Part shown: positions 1 to 8,323 of the stretch, one piece after another
Layout: each line of letters starts with the position of its first letter
Position numbering within the stretch: the first letter of the stretch is position 1
Assembly (NCBI RefSeq): GCF_003112535.1
Contig: NZ_BEWA01000003.1
Span: 1-64,000 of the forward strand
DNA: 64,000 nt
DNA from: Streptomyces rishiriensis
GTDB taxonomy: Bacteria > Actinomycetota > Actinomycetes > Streptomycetales > Streptomycetaceae
Direction of reading: 5' to 3'
The notes under the pieces: generated by a model
What the model was told of the DNA's origin: nothing
What the model saw: only the letters and a program-made list of their open reading frames with translations
Databases searched by the model: none
Position numbers and translations under genes: made by a program

Positions 1-3
1 ACC

Positions 4-864
4 CTAGCGGCCCAGGCAGAGCACGATCAGGGCGGTCGTCGCCGCGGTCTCCGCCAGGCCGCCGAAGACGTCCCCGGTGACCCCGCCGAAGCGGCGCGTG
101 CAGTGCCGCAGGAGGAGTTCGGCGGCGACGAGGGCGGCGAGGACCGCCAGCACCGGCCCTATGGCGTCGTACGGCTCGAAGGAGGCCCCCGCGGCCCCCG
201 CCCCGGCCGTCCCCGACCCGATCAGGACGACGACGCCGCTCCCGTACGGCCCCCACCACGCTCCCGCGCCCGCCGCGGCCAGCGCGACGACGCCGGCGGC
301 GAGGACCGCCCCGCGCACCGGGACCACCCCCGCCACCGCCGCGCCCAGCCCCTCCGGCCGCGCCGGCGGCACCCCGTCGCGGGCGGCCAGGGTCAGCGCG
401 AGGCGGGCGGCGACGGCCGAGACGACGGCGGCCAGCGCGCCCAGGGCCCACGAGGCGTCGTAGAGCTGCGTCAGCGCGGCCACCTGCGCCAGCAGCACGA
501 GAACGAGCGTGAGCACCCCGAAGGGGCCGATGTCCGACTGCTTCATGATCCGCAGCGCGTCCTCGGCGGGCTTTCCGCTGCCCAGACCGTCCGCGGTGTC
601 GGCCAGCCCGTCCAGGTGCAGCCCGCGGGTGAGGACGGCGGGCACGGCGGCGGAGGCGACGGCGGCCAGCAGCGCGCTCGCGCCCAGCCGGAGCAGCAGC
701 AGCCCGAGTCCGGCCGCGCAGCCGCCGACCACCAGGCCGACCAGAGGGGCGCTCAGCATGCCCCCGCGGGCGGCCGCCCGGTCCCAGCGGGACACCCTCA
801 CCGGGAGCGCGGTCAGGGTGCCGAAGGCGAAGCGGAGGCCGTCGAAGGGCGAGGTCGTGGACAC
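4..864 (-). CDS. cobS: adenosylcobinamide-GDP ribazoletransferase (cobalamin synthase)
   Basis: A 286-residue polytopic membrane protein. The family joins adenosylcobinamide-GDP to alpha-ribazole (phosphate) in the last steps of B12 assembly at the inner membrane. The N-terminus FGTLTALPVR, the motif GLHLDGLADTADGLGS (family Mg-binding region) and KQSDIGPFG are typical of CobS. The open frame continues far upstream, but I chose the GTG at 862-864: the protein then begins at the conserved region, and a TACTCT hexamer lies 6 nt before it, so the transcript is probably leaderless. It belongs with cobT and the cobU fusion on the same strand, although other genes are interleaved. Confidence 0.95.
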   Translation of the reverse strand: MSTTSPFDGLRFAFGTLTALPVRVSRWDRAAARGGMLSAPLVGLVVGGCAAGLGLLLLRLGASALLAAVASAAVPAVLTRGLHLDGLADTADGLGSGKPAEDALRIMKQSDIGPFGVLTLVLVLLAQVAALTQLYDASWALGALAAVVSAVAARLALTLAARDGVPPARPEGLGAAVAGVVPVRGAVLAAGVVALAAAGAGAWWGPYGSGVVVLIGSGTAGAGAAGASFEPYDAIGPVLAVLAALVAAELLLRHCTRRFGGVTGDVFGGLAETAATTALIVLCLGR

Positions 865-931
865 GGCGGCAGAGTAGCCCGGACGCCCCGCCCGCGAGGC
901 AGCCCGCCCCGCCGCCCGTGAGACTGACGGC

Positions 932-1696
932 ATGGGCCACTGGCTGCAGCGCAACGTCGTCGAACCGGGCAAGCTCCCCCTGCTGCTCGCGCTGGCCGCG
1001 TTCGTGCTCACCTTCCTGGTCACCCGGGTCATCACCCGGCTGATCCGGGCCGGCCGTGGCCCCTTCGGCAACATCAGCTCCGGCGGCGTGCACATCCACC
1101 ATGTGGTGCCGGGCGTCGTCCTGACCGTCGCGGGCGGCTTCGGCGCGGTGGCCAGCGGGCGGCACGGCTTCGGTTCGAGCGCCTGCGCGGTGGTCTTCGG
1201 CATCGGGACGGGGCTCGTCCTCGACGAGTTCGCGCTGATCCTGCACCTGGACGACGTGTACTGGACGGAGGCGGGCCGCAAGAGCGTGGAGGCCGTGGTC
1301 CTGACGGCTGCGCTGGGCGGACTGCTGCTGGTGGGCTTCGCGCCCTTCGGGGTCAACGACATGAGCCAGGCGGAGCTCCAGGACCGCGGGGGCGTCCTCG
1401 TGACCGTCGCGGTCAACCTCCTCTTCTCGCTGGCCGTGCTGACCAAGGGCAAGGTCATGACGGCCGTCTTCAGCGTGTTCGTGCCCTTCGTGGGTCTGAT
1501 CGGCCTCGTCCGGCTGGCCCGTCCGGGCTCGCCGTGGGCCCGGCGGTTCTACCGGCGGCGCCCCCGCGCGCGGGCGAGGGCGACGCTGCGCGCCTACCGT
1601 CACGACCGGCGCTGGGCCCGTCCGCGCCGGCTCGTCGGGGACTGGCTGGGCGGCAAGACCGACGCGGAACTCACCGCCTCCGCCGAGCGGCGCTGA
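932..1696 (+). CDS. conserved polytopic membrane protein, function unknown
   Basis: A 254-residue protein with about five hydrophobic segments, starting near residue 15. A His-rich motif, GGVHIHHVVPG, sits around residues 50-60, and an acidic/aromatic loop, ILHLDDVYWTEAGR, near 105-120. The C-terminal 50 residues are very Arg-rich and cytosolic. I do not recognise a named family. The closely spaced His and Asp residues could bind metal, but that is inference. It is transcribed away from cobS, and its last 97 bp overlap the end of the convergent rhomboid-like gene. The start is the first ATG of the frame. Confidence 0.75.
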   Translation: MGHWLQRNVVEPGKLPLLLALAAFVLTFLVTRVITRLIRAGRGPFGNISSGGVHIHHVVPGVVLTVAGGFGAVASGRHGFGSSACAVVFGIGTGLVLDEFALILHLDDVYWTEAGRKSVEAVVLTAALGGLLLVGFAPFGVNDMSQAELQDRGGVLVTVAVNLLFSLAVLTKGKVMTAVFSVFVPFVGLIGLVRLARPGSPWARRFYRRRPRARARATLRAYRHDRRWARPRRLVGDWLGGKTDAELTASAERR

Positions 1697-2340
1697 CGCC
1701 GGCGGGCCTGCGCGGCCCCGCACAGCGCCAGGACCGCGGCGATCGCCGCCAGATGCTCCTTGCCCGCCAGGTTGCCCTTCACCGCCACTTCGACGGCCAT
1801 CGCGACGATCACCGCGGCCGCCGTCGCGTACGCGCGATGACGCCAGCCCAGGAACACCGCGAGGCCGACCACGGCCGCCGACGGGCCGGTGTCCACCACC
1901 AGGGCGTCGGAGGCGGGCAGCCCGAGCGGGCCGTGCGGACCGAGGGCGATGCCCACGCGCGCGTAGAGGGTCCCGGCGAGGGTGGCGGCGTAGGCGATGA
2001 CGAGCGTCCGCCACCAGCCCAGACACAGTTCGGCGATCCCGAACACCAGCAGGATCTGGGCGAGGGCGCCCCACACCGGCAGATCCAGCGCGGGGACGAA
2101 CAACGACAGCGGGGTCCGTAGAAGGGCGAGCCCCAGGGGATCCTCGGCCCGCACCGCCCCGAGGTCCTGGACCGGCTGGTAGCCCCACGGCCGGTTCTGC
2201 ACGACCTGGGTCGCCGACGTCAGGCACACCGCGCCCAGCGTCATCGGCGCGGCCCGCCACCGCCGGGCCGCCAGCGGATCGCGCACGGCCGTGCACAACG
2301 GCCCCCACTCGGACCGGGTCCAGCGGACGATCCGCGTCAC
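1600..2340 (-). CDS. rhomboid-like integral membrane protein
   Basis: A 246-residue protein with about six membrane segments. Its layout resembles Streptomyces rhomboid-like proteins. A DTGPSAAVVG segment (about residue 155-165) aligns with the GxSGxxxG serine motif of rhomboid proteases, and KEHLAA in a later helix could supply the His. The classical HxxxN motif is absent, so proteolysis is uncertain. The GTG start at 2338-2340 overlaps the TGA of the upstream DUF2156 gene (GTGA), so the two are translationally coupled and probably work together in the membrane. The C-terminal tail is Arg/Ser-rich. The 3' end overlaps the convergent gene at 932-1696. Confidence 0.7.
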   Translation of the reverse strand: MTRIVRWTRSEWGPLCTAVRDPLAARRWRAAPMTLGAVCLTSATQVVQNRPWGYQPVQDLGAVRAEDPLGLALLRTPLSLFVPALDLPVWGALAQILLVFGIAELCLGWWRTLVIAYAATLAGTLYARVGIALGPHGPLGLPASDALVVDTGPSAAVVGLAVFLGWRHRAYATAAAVIVAMAVEVAVKGNLAGKEHLAAIAAVLALCGAAQARRRQRRSAEAVSSASVLPPSQSPTSRRGRAQRRS

Positions 2341-4181
2341 CGGCGGGTCCCCAGGCGCCTGCGGTGCAGCCACTTCGGCAGCCCCGGCGCCTCCAGGAAC
2401 CCCTCCGCCCGCGCCGCCGCGATGCCGATCCGGGGCAGGTCCGCGCTCTTCTCGAAGAGCAGGAACCTCGGCTCCCAGATGGGCCGGTACTTGGCGTTGG
2501 CGCGGTACAGCGACTCGATCTGCCACCAGCGCGAGAAGAAGCCGAGCAGCGACCGCCACAGCCTCAGCACCGGCCCGGCGCCGAGCCGCGACCCACGCTC
2601 GAACACGGAGCGGAACACGGCGAAGTTCAGCGAGACCTGCGCGACCCGGATCTCCCCGGCCGCCCGGTCCCCGCCGGCCGCCGGGTCCCCGCCGGAATCC
2701 CGGGCCTCCCAGGAGCCCCAGGCGTCCCGTGCCTCCGGGGTCTCAGGAGCCCTGGGGGTCTCAGCGGCCGCCGAAGTCTGCCGGGCCAGCCGGAGCAGCT
2801 CGATGACCATGAACTCGACCAGCCCGTTGTCGCAGTCGCGGTCCCGGCGCATCAGGTCGAGGGACAGCCCGTTCGGCCCCCACGGCACGAACGAGAGCAG
2901 GGCCCGCAACTCGCCCCCGGCGTCGGCGCATTCCAGCATCACGCAACGCCCGTCCCGCGGGTCCCCGAGCCGGCCCAGCGCCATGCTGAACCCGCGCTCG
3001 GTGGCCCCGTCCCGCCAGTCGTCGGCGCGACGCACCAGGGACGCCATCTCGTCGGCCGGAATGTCCTCGTGCCGCCGGACGCGCACGGTGTACCCGGCCC
3101 GCCTCACCCGGTTGCAGGCCTGCCGGACGGTCCGCATGGCCCGCCCCTCCAGGGTGAACTCGGCGACGTCGACGATCGCCTCGTCGCCGAGCTCCAGCGC
3201 GTCCAGCCCGTGCCGGGCGTAGACCGTCCCCGCCTCCTCGCCCGCCCCCATCACCGCCGGGATCCAGCCCTGCGCCCGCGCCTCGGCGAGCCACGGCTCG
3301 ATCGCGCCGGGCCAGGCCTCCGGATCGCCGAGCGGATCGCCGGAGGCCAGCGACACCCCGCCCAGGACGCGGTAGGCGACGGCCGCCTTCCCGGTCGGCG
3401 ACCAGCGCACGCTCTTCTCCCGGCGCAGCGCGAAGTACCCGAGCGAGTCCCGCTCGCCGTGCCGGTCGAGGAGCTCCCGCAGCCTCTTCTCGTCGTCCTC
3501 GGTGAGCGGTTCGACCGCCCGCCGGGAGCGGAAGGCGGCGTACAGGACGGCGAGGACGAGCGCGGTGCTCAGCACGTTGACGGCGACGTCGACCCAGGTG
3601 GGAGTGGTGATCGCGGCGACGCGGTAGTCGTCGGCGGCGACGGAGACCAGCCGCAGCGCGCCGTAGCGCCAGCGTTCGAGGAAGGTGGACGGCGCGGACG
3701 ACCGGTCGGTCGCCGTCACCAGCAGCGCGGCCAGCAGCGACGAGGCCAGCAGCCCGCCGGCCGCGACGGCGGCGGCGAGCTTCGGGTTGGACCGGTCGCC
3801 CTTCGCGTAGAACTCCCGCCGCCCCGCGACCAGCGCGGCGACGAACACGGCGGTCAGCGCGAGAGAGACCCAGTTCTGGGGCTGCCGTCGGATCTCCGGG
3901 AACGCCATGGCCAGCGCGAACAGGCCCAGGAACGCCCCGCTCAGACAGACGTTCAGGATCCACGCGGCCCGCTTGCGCCGCCGCATGGTGACGGCCAGGA
4001 ACGCGGTGAAGGCCCCGGACGCGAATCCGGCCGTGAGCAGGTACGGCGTGAAGAGGTTCTCCTGGTTGTGCCGCCGTACGTCCTGCCCCAGGGAGACCCA
4101 CGCCGCACTGAGGAAGTTGACGAACGCGACGGCCCGCAGGTACCAGACGGCGAAGGCGGCGGCGCCCCGGGTGTTGCCCAT
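2337..4181 (-). CDS. membrane protein with DUF2156 (phosphatidylglycerol lysyltransferase-like) domain
   Basis: A 614-residue protein. Several membrane segments fill roughly residues 10-230. They are followed by a cytosolic DUF2156 domain like the C-terminal half of MprF/LysX enzymes, which move an aminoacyl group from aminoacyl-tRNA to a lipid. Supporting motifs are DSLGYFALRREK, VSLASGDPLGD, NRVRRAGYTV and DLMRRDRD. Residues about 470-515 are a Pro/Glu/Gly/Asp low-complexity insertion inside the catalytic domain, before VSLNFAVFRSVFERG. No LysRS-like domain is present, so the amino-acid donor is unknown. A TATGAT hexamer lies 8 nt before the ATG, suggesting a leaderless transcript. It is coupled to the rhomboid-like gene downstream. 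Confidence 0.85.
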   Translation of the reverse strand: MGNTRGAAAFAVWYLRAVAFVNFLSAAWVSLGQDVRRHNQENLFTPYLLTAGFASGAFTAFLAVTMRRRKRAAWILNVCLSGAFLGLFALAMAFPEIRRQPQNWVSLALTAVFVAALVAGRREFYAKGDRSNPKLAAAVAAGGLLASSLLAALLVTATDRSSAPSTFLERWRYGALRLVSVAADDYRVAAITTPTWVDVAVNVLSTALVLAVLYAAFRSRRAVEPLTEDDEKRLRELLDRHGERDSLGYFALRREKSVRWSPTGKAAVAYRVLGGVSLASGDPLGDPEAWPGAIEPWLAEARAQGWIPAVMGAGEEAGTVYARHGLDALELGDEAIVDVAEFTLEGRAMRTVRQACNRVRRAGYTVRVRRHEDIPADEMASLVRRADDWRDGATERGFSMALGRLGDPRDGRCVMLECADAGGELRALLSFVPWGPNGLSLDLMRRDRDCDNGLVEFMVIELLRLARQTSAAAETPRAPETPEARDAWGSWEARDSGGDPAAGGDRAAGEIRVAQVSLNFAVFRSVFERGSRLGAGPVLRLWRSLLGFFSRWWQIESLYRANAKYRPIWEPRFLLFEKSADLPRIGIAAARAEGFLEAPGLPKWLHRRRLGTRR

Positions 4182-4255
4182 GATCGGTGATCATATGGGT
4201 GCACTTCCGGGAAACGGCTCTTTTGCTGCCGCCTGTCCCTTTTGGCCTCGCTGTC

Positions 4256-5452
4256 CTACTCCGCCGCGGATTCCTCCGCGTAACCCCCGGTCGCGGGACC
4301 CCCGGTCGTGGAACCCTCAGTCGCAGAGTCCTCGGACTTCTCGTCGGCCTCCGTGGCCTCCGTGGCCTCCGTGGCCTCCGCGGTCTCCTCGGCCTCCTCG
4401 GCCTCCGCGGGCTTCTCCGGCAGCTCGGCGGCCAGCGCGGCCGCCGCCTGCACCAACGGCAGCGCGAGCAGCGCCCCGGCGCCCTCCCCGACCTTCACGC
4501 CCTGGTCCAGCAGTGGTTCCAGAGCCATCCGGTCGAGTGCCTTCGCCTGTCCCGGTTCACCGCTCTTGTGGCCGGCCAGCCACCAGTCGGGCGCCCGGAA
4601 GGCGATCCGCTGTCCGACGAGCGCGCACGCGGCCGCCACGACCCCGTCCAGGACCACCGGCAACTTCCGTACCGCGCACTGGAGGAGAAAGCCCGTCATG
4701 GCCGCGAGGTCGGCCCCGCCCACCGTCGCCAGCAGGTGCAGCTGCTCGCCCAGCACCGGCCGCGCCCGCCTCAGCGCGTCCCGGACGGCGGCGCACTTGC
4801 GCATCCACGCGAGGTCGTCGATCGCCTCGCCGCCGCGCCCGGTCACCACGGACGCGTCGGTCCCGCACAGTGCGGCGACCAGCACGCCCGCGGCCGTCGT
4901 CCCGCCCACGCTGACATCGCCGAGCACGACCAGATCGGTGCCGGAGTCCGCCTCCTCGTCCGCGACGGCCACGCCCGCCAGGAAGGCGGCCTCGGCCTCC
5001 TGGAGCGTCAGCGCGTCCTCGACGTCGATACGGCCGCTGCCGCGCCGCACCCGGTGCCGCACGACGTCCGCGGGGAACGCGTCCGGGTCGCAGTCCAGCG
5101 CCATGTCCACGACCCGTAGCGGCACGCCGAGCCGACGGGCGAGCACGGACACCGGGCGGCCGCCCTCCAGGACCTCCCGCACCAACTCCGCGGCGCTGCC
5201 CGCGGGCCGGGCGGAGACGCCGAGCTCGGCGACGCCGTGGTCGCCCGCGAACAGCACCACCCGCGGCCTCTCGATCGGCCGCACCGGCGACGAGCCCTGC
5301 GCCGCCGCCAGCCACTCACCCAGGTCGTCCAGTCGCCCCAGCGATCCGGGCGGCACGATCTGACGCTCCCGGCGCGCCTCTGCGTCACGGCGCGTCCCGC
5401 CGTCGGGGCGCTCGATCAGATCGGTGAAGTCGTCGAGATTAAGCGAGCTCAT
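4256..5452 (-). CDS. cobT: nicotinate-nucleotide--dimethylbenzimidazole phosphoribosyltransferase
   Basis: A 398-residue protein. CobT makes alpha-ribazole 5'-phosphate from nicotinate mononucleotide and dimethylbenzimidazole for the lower ligand of B12. The family core is clear: PPGSLGRLDDLGEWLA, VLFAGDHGVAELGVS, GDVSVGGTTAAG, and the C-terminal catalytic EGAGALLALP. After that motif comes an unusual tail of about 60 residues made of Glu/Ala/Thr/Ser, encoded partly by 9-bp tandem repeats at 4346-4381. The start is ATG 5450-5452 with TACTGT 7 nt upstream, again a leaderless layout. It sits between the DUF2156 gene and a methyltransferase on the other strand. Confidence 0.95.
   Translation of the reverse strand: MSSLNLDDFTDLIERPDGGTRRDAEARRERQIVPPGSLGRLDDLGEWLAAAQGSSPVRPIERPRVVLFAGDHGVAELGVSARPAGSAAELVREVLEGGRPVSVLARRLGVPLRVVDMALDCDPDAFPADVVRHRVRRGSGRIDVEDALTLQEAEAAFLAGVAVADEEADSGTDLVVLGDVSVGGTTAAGVLVAALCGTDASVVTGRGGEAIDDLAWMRKCAAVRDALRRARPVLGEQLHLLATVGGADLAAMTGFLLQCAVRKLPVVLDGVVAAACALVGQRIAFRAPDWWLAGHKSGEPGQAKALDRMALEPLLDQGVKVGEGAGALLALPLVQAAAALAAELPEKPAEAEEAEETAEATEATEATEADEKSEDSATEGSTTGGPATGGYAEESAAE
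4346..4381. repeat. 9-bp tandem repeats inside cobT
   Basis: Four consecutive copies of GGCCTCCGT; the last is imperfect. On the minus strand they encode the Glu-Ala-Thr repeat of the CobT tail. Being a multiple of three, copy-number change would keep the frame. Confidence 0.85.
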
Positions 5453-5570
5453 TCGCCGAACAGTACCGGCACCGATCGACCGGTTCCGCGCCACGTCGCC
5501 ACCACACCGGCGCGACGTCGTTGCACCCCGCACCGGTATCCCATACGTTCCGTTTTGCCGTATATCACCA

Positions 5571-5669
5571 CCCGCTCCTTTCTCCCCTTCCCCTCCTTCT
5601 CCTCGCCCCCCTCCCTTTTCTCCCCCGTCCCCTTTCCCGTCCCTTTCCCCCTTGCCCTTTCTCCCCTTC
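5571..5669. other. homopyrimidine tract, CU-rich leader
   Basis: About 99 nt of the plus strand with no A and only five isolated Gs. It lies between a TATATC -10-like hexamer near 5560 and the methyltransferase ATG at 5685, so the mRNA leader would be almost pure C and U and unstructured. The other strand is a long purine run. No gene is visible in it. Confidence 0.8.
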
Positions 5670-5684
5670 GCCCCGGAGCCGCTC

Positions 5685-6584
5685 ATGCCTCTCAGGCCCG
5701 TCCACGAGCCGCGCCGCGACGACTGCCCCTGGTGCGCCTCGAAGCGCCTGCGCACCCGCCTGCGCGCACCTGATCTGCGGCTGCCAAGGCCCGGCACGTT
5801 CGTCGTCGACGAGTGCCGGGACTGCGCGCACGCCTTCCAGAACCCGCGCCTGACCCCCGAGGGGCTGGAGCTGTACGCCGCCGAGGAGAACCGGCCCGTC
5901 GACCGCGGACGCCTGCAGGCCACGGCCCGGACGATGCTGCGTTTCCCCGAGCCGGAGAGCTGGCTGGACGTCGGGACGGGGGACGCCGCCTTCCCGGAGG
6001 CGGCCAGGCCGCTGTTCGCCTACACGGCGTTCGACGGGGTGGACCCGACCCCGCGGGCGGAGCGGGCGAGGGCCGCGGGCCGGCTCGACGAGGCTCACGT
6101 GGGCCAGTTGACGGCCCCCCAGATCCTGGCCCGGCTGCGCGGCCGTTACGACGTGGTCAGCATGCTCCACCACCTGGAACACACCCGGGACCCCAGACGG
6201 GAACTCGCGGCGGCGCTGGCGGCCCTGCGTCCCGGGGGCCACCTGCTCCTCGAACTCCCCGACCCCGCGAGCGCGTTCGCGCGCGTCCTGGGCAAGTGGT
6301 GGCACTTCTACGACCAGCCCCGCCACCTCCATCTGATCCCCCTGGCCAACCTCCGGGCCGAACTGGAGGCGCGAGGCTGCGAGATCGTCGTCACGGACCG
6401 CAGAGCCGCCCACGCCCCACGGGACCTGGCGGCCGCCGCCGCGCTCTACGCCCGGCGCACCCGCCTGCCCCGGGTGGCCGGATCCCTGACGGCCCCGGCC
6501 GCGGCCCTCGACCACCTGCTGGCCCCCGCCCTGCGCCGCACCCGCTTCTGCAACGCCTACCGGATCGTCGCGCGCCGCGGCTGA
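5685..6584 (+). CDS. class I SAM-dependent methyltransferase with zinc-finger-like N-terminus
   Basis: A 299-residue protein. The N-terminus carries CPWC (about residue 13) and a later CRDC (about 46), a zinc-knuckle arrangement seen in methyltransferases of the Methyltransf_23 type. The Rossmann fold follows: LDVGTGDAAFPEA (SAM-binding motif I, about 88-100), YDVVSMLHHLEH (motif IV) and LRPGGHLLLELPDP (motif V region). WWHFYDQPRHLHL is typical of this subfamily. The substrate is unknown. The ATG at 5685 follows CGGAG by 5 nt. It lies between cobT and cobU, but a role in B12 synthesis is not supported by its sequence. Confidence 0.85.
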   Translation: MPLRPVHEPRRDDCPWCASKRLRTRLRAPDLRLPRPGTFVVDECRDCAHAFQNPRLTPEGLELYAAEENRPVDRGRLQATARTMLRFPEPESWLDVGTGDAAFPEAARPLFAYTAFDGVDPTPRAERARAAGRLDEAHVGQLTAPQILARLRGRYDVVSMLHHLEHTRDPRRELAAALAALRPGGHLLLELPDPASAFARVLGKWWHFYDQPRHLHLIPLANLRAELEARGCEIVVTDRRAAHAPRDLAAAAALYARRTRLPRVAGSLTAPAAALDHLLAPALRRTRFCNAYRIVARRG

Positions 6585-6602
6585 GCGGGCCGGGCCCCGG
6601 GC

Positions 6603-7829
6603 TCACCCCCGGAGCACCAGCGCCTGCCCCGAGACGACCAGCACGACCTGCTCGCACTCGTCCGCGACCGCCGCGTTCAACCGCCCCAGCTCGTCGCGGT
6701 AACGCCGCCCCGACGCCGTGGCCGGCACGATTCCCGAACCCACCTCGTTGGACACCAGCACCACCGTCCGCCGAGCCGAGCGCACCGCCTCCGCCAACTC
6801 CGCCACGCGGGAACGCAGCGCCCGCTCACCGCCGTCCGCCCACACCGCGTCGTCCCACGCCCCGACGGAGTCCATGACGTCCGTCAGCCACAGCGAGAGA
6901 CAGTCGATCAGCAGCGGCGCCCCCTCCTGGACCAGCAGCGGCGCCAGGTCGCAGGTCTCCGTCGTCCGCCACGACCCCGGCCGCCGCTCCCGGTGCGCGG
7001 CCACCCGCGAGGCCCACTCGGTGTCGCCGCCCCGGGCGCCTCCGGTGGCGACGTACAGCACGCCGGGGAAGGACTCCAGCCGCCGCTCGGCCTCCACGGA
7101 CTTCCCCGACCGGGCGCCGCCCAGCACCATCGTCCGCCGCGGCACGTCCGGCACGGCTGACATGGCTGACCCGTCGTCGTATACCCCCACCGTCAGCGTC
7201 GAGCCGTCCGGCACCGCCCGCGCGCCCGCCGCCGCGAGCCGCCGCCGCAGCTCCGCGCCCGGCGCCACGTCGTGGTCCAGATGGACGGCGACCACGTCCG
7301 TCGTGGGCCCCACCGCGCCGACCGCCCGCAGCTTCGCCAGCCCGTCCGGCCGCCCCACCACGTCCGTGAGGACCATGTCGTAGCGTTCGGCGGGCTCCGA
7401 GCCCTCCTCCAGGCCCGCCGGCGCGCCGCCGGGCGGCAGATACAGCAGCCGCTGCCCGTCCGGGCCCGTCACCGCGTACCCGGTGCCCGGCGCGTCCATC
7501 GCCACCGCCCGCACCCGATGCCCTGTCGGCAGCATCGGATCGCGCCCGTCCGAGGCGCGGGCGGGCTGCGGCAGCCCGGCCGCCACCTCCACGGCAGGAC
7601 CGTCGTGCGGGTGCGTCAGCAGGACCTGGCTCACCCCGCTCAGCGAACGCCCCGCCCGCGCGGCCGCGAACGCCGCGCCCGGAGTGAGATCGAGCAACAG
7701 GGCCCCGTCCACGAGCAACGAGGTCGCCGCCCGCGCGTGCGCGCCGAGCGAGGTCGCGCACACGGCGCAGGAGCAGTCGGGGCGGGGCAGGCCCGCCGGG
7801 GCGCCGGTACCGAGCAGAGTGACTTCCAC
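6603..7829 (-). CDS. cobU: metallo-beta-lactamase-like domain fused to adenosylcobinamide kinase/guanylyltransferase
   Basis: A 408-residue fusion. Residues about 1-215 resemble an MBL fold (LLGTGAPAGLPRPDCSCAVC, LTHPHDG at 71-77), but the usual HxHxDH metal motif is reduced to HPHDG. Residues about 230-408 form CobU, which phosphorylates adenosylcobinamide and transfers GMP to it. The P-loop GGARSGKS is at 237-244, followed by YVATGG, RVAAHRERRP (the guanylylated His region), LIDCLSLWLTD and VSNEVGSGIVP. The GTG start gives the full N-terminal domain, and no good Shine-Dalgarno sequence is visible. Fused forms of this kind occur in Streptomyces. The N-terminal domain may be a vestigial or regulatory hydrolase. 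Confidence 0.9.
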   Translation of the reverse strand: MEVTLLGTGAPAGLPRPDCSCAVCATSLGAHARAATSLLVDGALLLDLTPGAAFAAARAGRSLSGVSQVLLTHPHDGPAVEVAAGLPQPARASDGRDPMLPTGHRVRAVAMDAPGTGYAVTGPDGQRLLYLPPGGAPAGLEEGSEPAERYDMVLTDVVGRPDGLAKLRAVGAVGPTTDVVAVHLDHDVAPGAELRRRLAAAGARAVPDGSTLTVGVYDDGSAMSAVPDVPRRTMVLGGARSGKSVEAERRLESFPGVLYVATGGARGGDTEWASRVAAHRERRPGSWRTTETCDLAPLLVQEGAPLLIDCLSLWLTDVMDSVGAWDDAVWADGGERALRSRVAELAEAVRSARRTVVLVSNEVGSGIVPATASGRRYRDELGRLNAAVADECEQVVLVVSGQALVLRG

Positions 7830-7882
7830 GGAGCTGATTTTCGCGCGTGCGACCCGGTCTTGCGCATCCGGCTAGGCTGCGC

Positions 7883-7914
7883 AGCAGAAGCCGGACCTCG
7901 ATCCGGCTTCTGCT
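7883..7914. terminator. 13-bp perfect hairpin between divergent genes
   Basis: Positions 7883-7895 pair perfectly with 7902-7914 around a 6-nt loop. It lies between the starts of the divergent cobU fusion (7829) and the 70-residue gene (7944), 30 nt before the latter. There is no U-run, so it may be an operator or a 5'-UTR hairpin rather than a terminator. Confidence 0.6.
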
Positions 7915-7943
7915 CTGCACGTGGTCACAGCTGGGAGGCGTAC

Positions 7944-8156
7944 ATGGCGGCATGGACGTGGCGGTTCGAGAAGTCCGACGGGACGGAGGTCCAACCCGCG
8001 GTGCAGCCCGAGGAGTTCACCACGCAGGGGGACGCCGAGTCCTGGATCGGGGAGGTCTGGAAGGACCTCCTCGAAGGCGGCGCCGACCAGGTCCGGCTCT
8101 TCGAGGACTCCTCCGAGATCTACGGTCCGATGAGCCTGCAGGCCAACGAGGCGTAG
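7944..8156 (+). CDS. small conserved protein, unknown function
   Basis: A 70-residue acidic protein with three Trp residues (AAWTWRFEK, ESWIGEVWKDLLEGG). It is predicted to be soluble and has no signal peptide or membrane segment. GGGAGG lies 5 nt before the ATG, and codon use is typical of the neighbours. I recognise it only as a small protein of a kind conserved in streptomycetes. The strong hairpin at 7883-7914 is in its leader, and a strong terminator-like hairpin follows its stop. Confidence 0.8.
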   Translation: MAAWTWRFEKSDGTEVQPAVQPEEFTTQGDAESWIGEVWKDLLEGGADQVRLFEDSSEIYGPMSLQANEA

Positions 8157-8169
8157 GGCTTGGGCTCTC

Positions 8170-8214
8170 CGTGCGGACCGGGCCGGGCTCGCGGGCTCCG
8201 GCCCGGTCCGCACG
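8170..8214. terminator. bidirectional terminator-like hairpin
   Basis: A 17-bp perfect GC-rich stem (8170-8186 with 8198-8214) and 11-nt loop, between the convergent ends of the 70-residue gene and the methyltransferase at 8324. There is no U-tract, as is common in Streptomyces. Confidence 0.75.
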
Positions 8215-8323
8215 CGGTCTTGGCCACGCCACCGGGGCGGTCGGACGTCCCTCACCGCGCCCGCCGCTCACCCGAACGAGCGGAGCACACCCGAGGACCG
8301 GCGGTGCGCGCCTGGGCGTGCGC

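Noticed and set aside
4256..5923. N-terminal extension of cobT to 5923
   Set aside because: The extension is low-complexity translation of the purine strand of the pyrimidine tract. The family start and a -10 hexamer place the start at 5452.
1..8000. Cobalamin riboswitch near the cob genes
   Set aside because: No B12-box-like sequence was seen in the gaps; several cob genes look leaderless, leaving no room for one.
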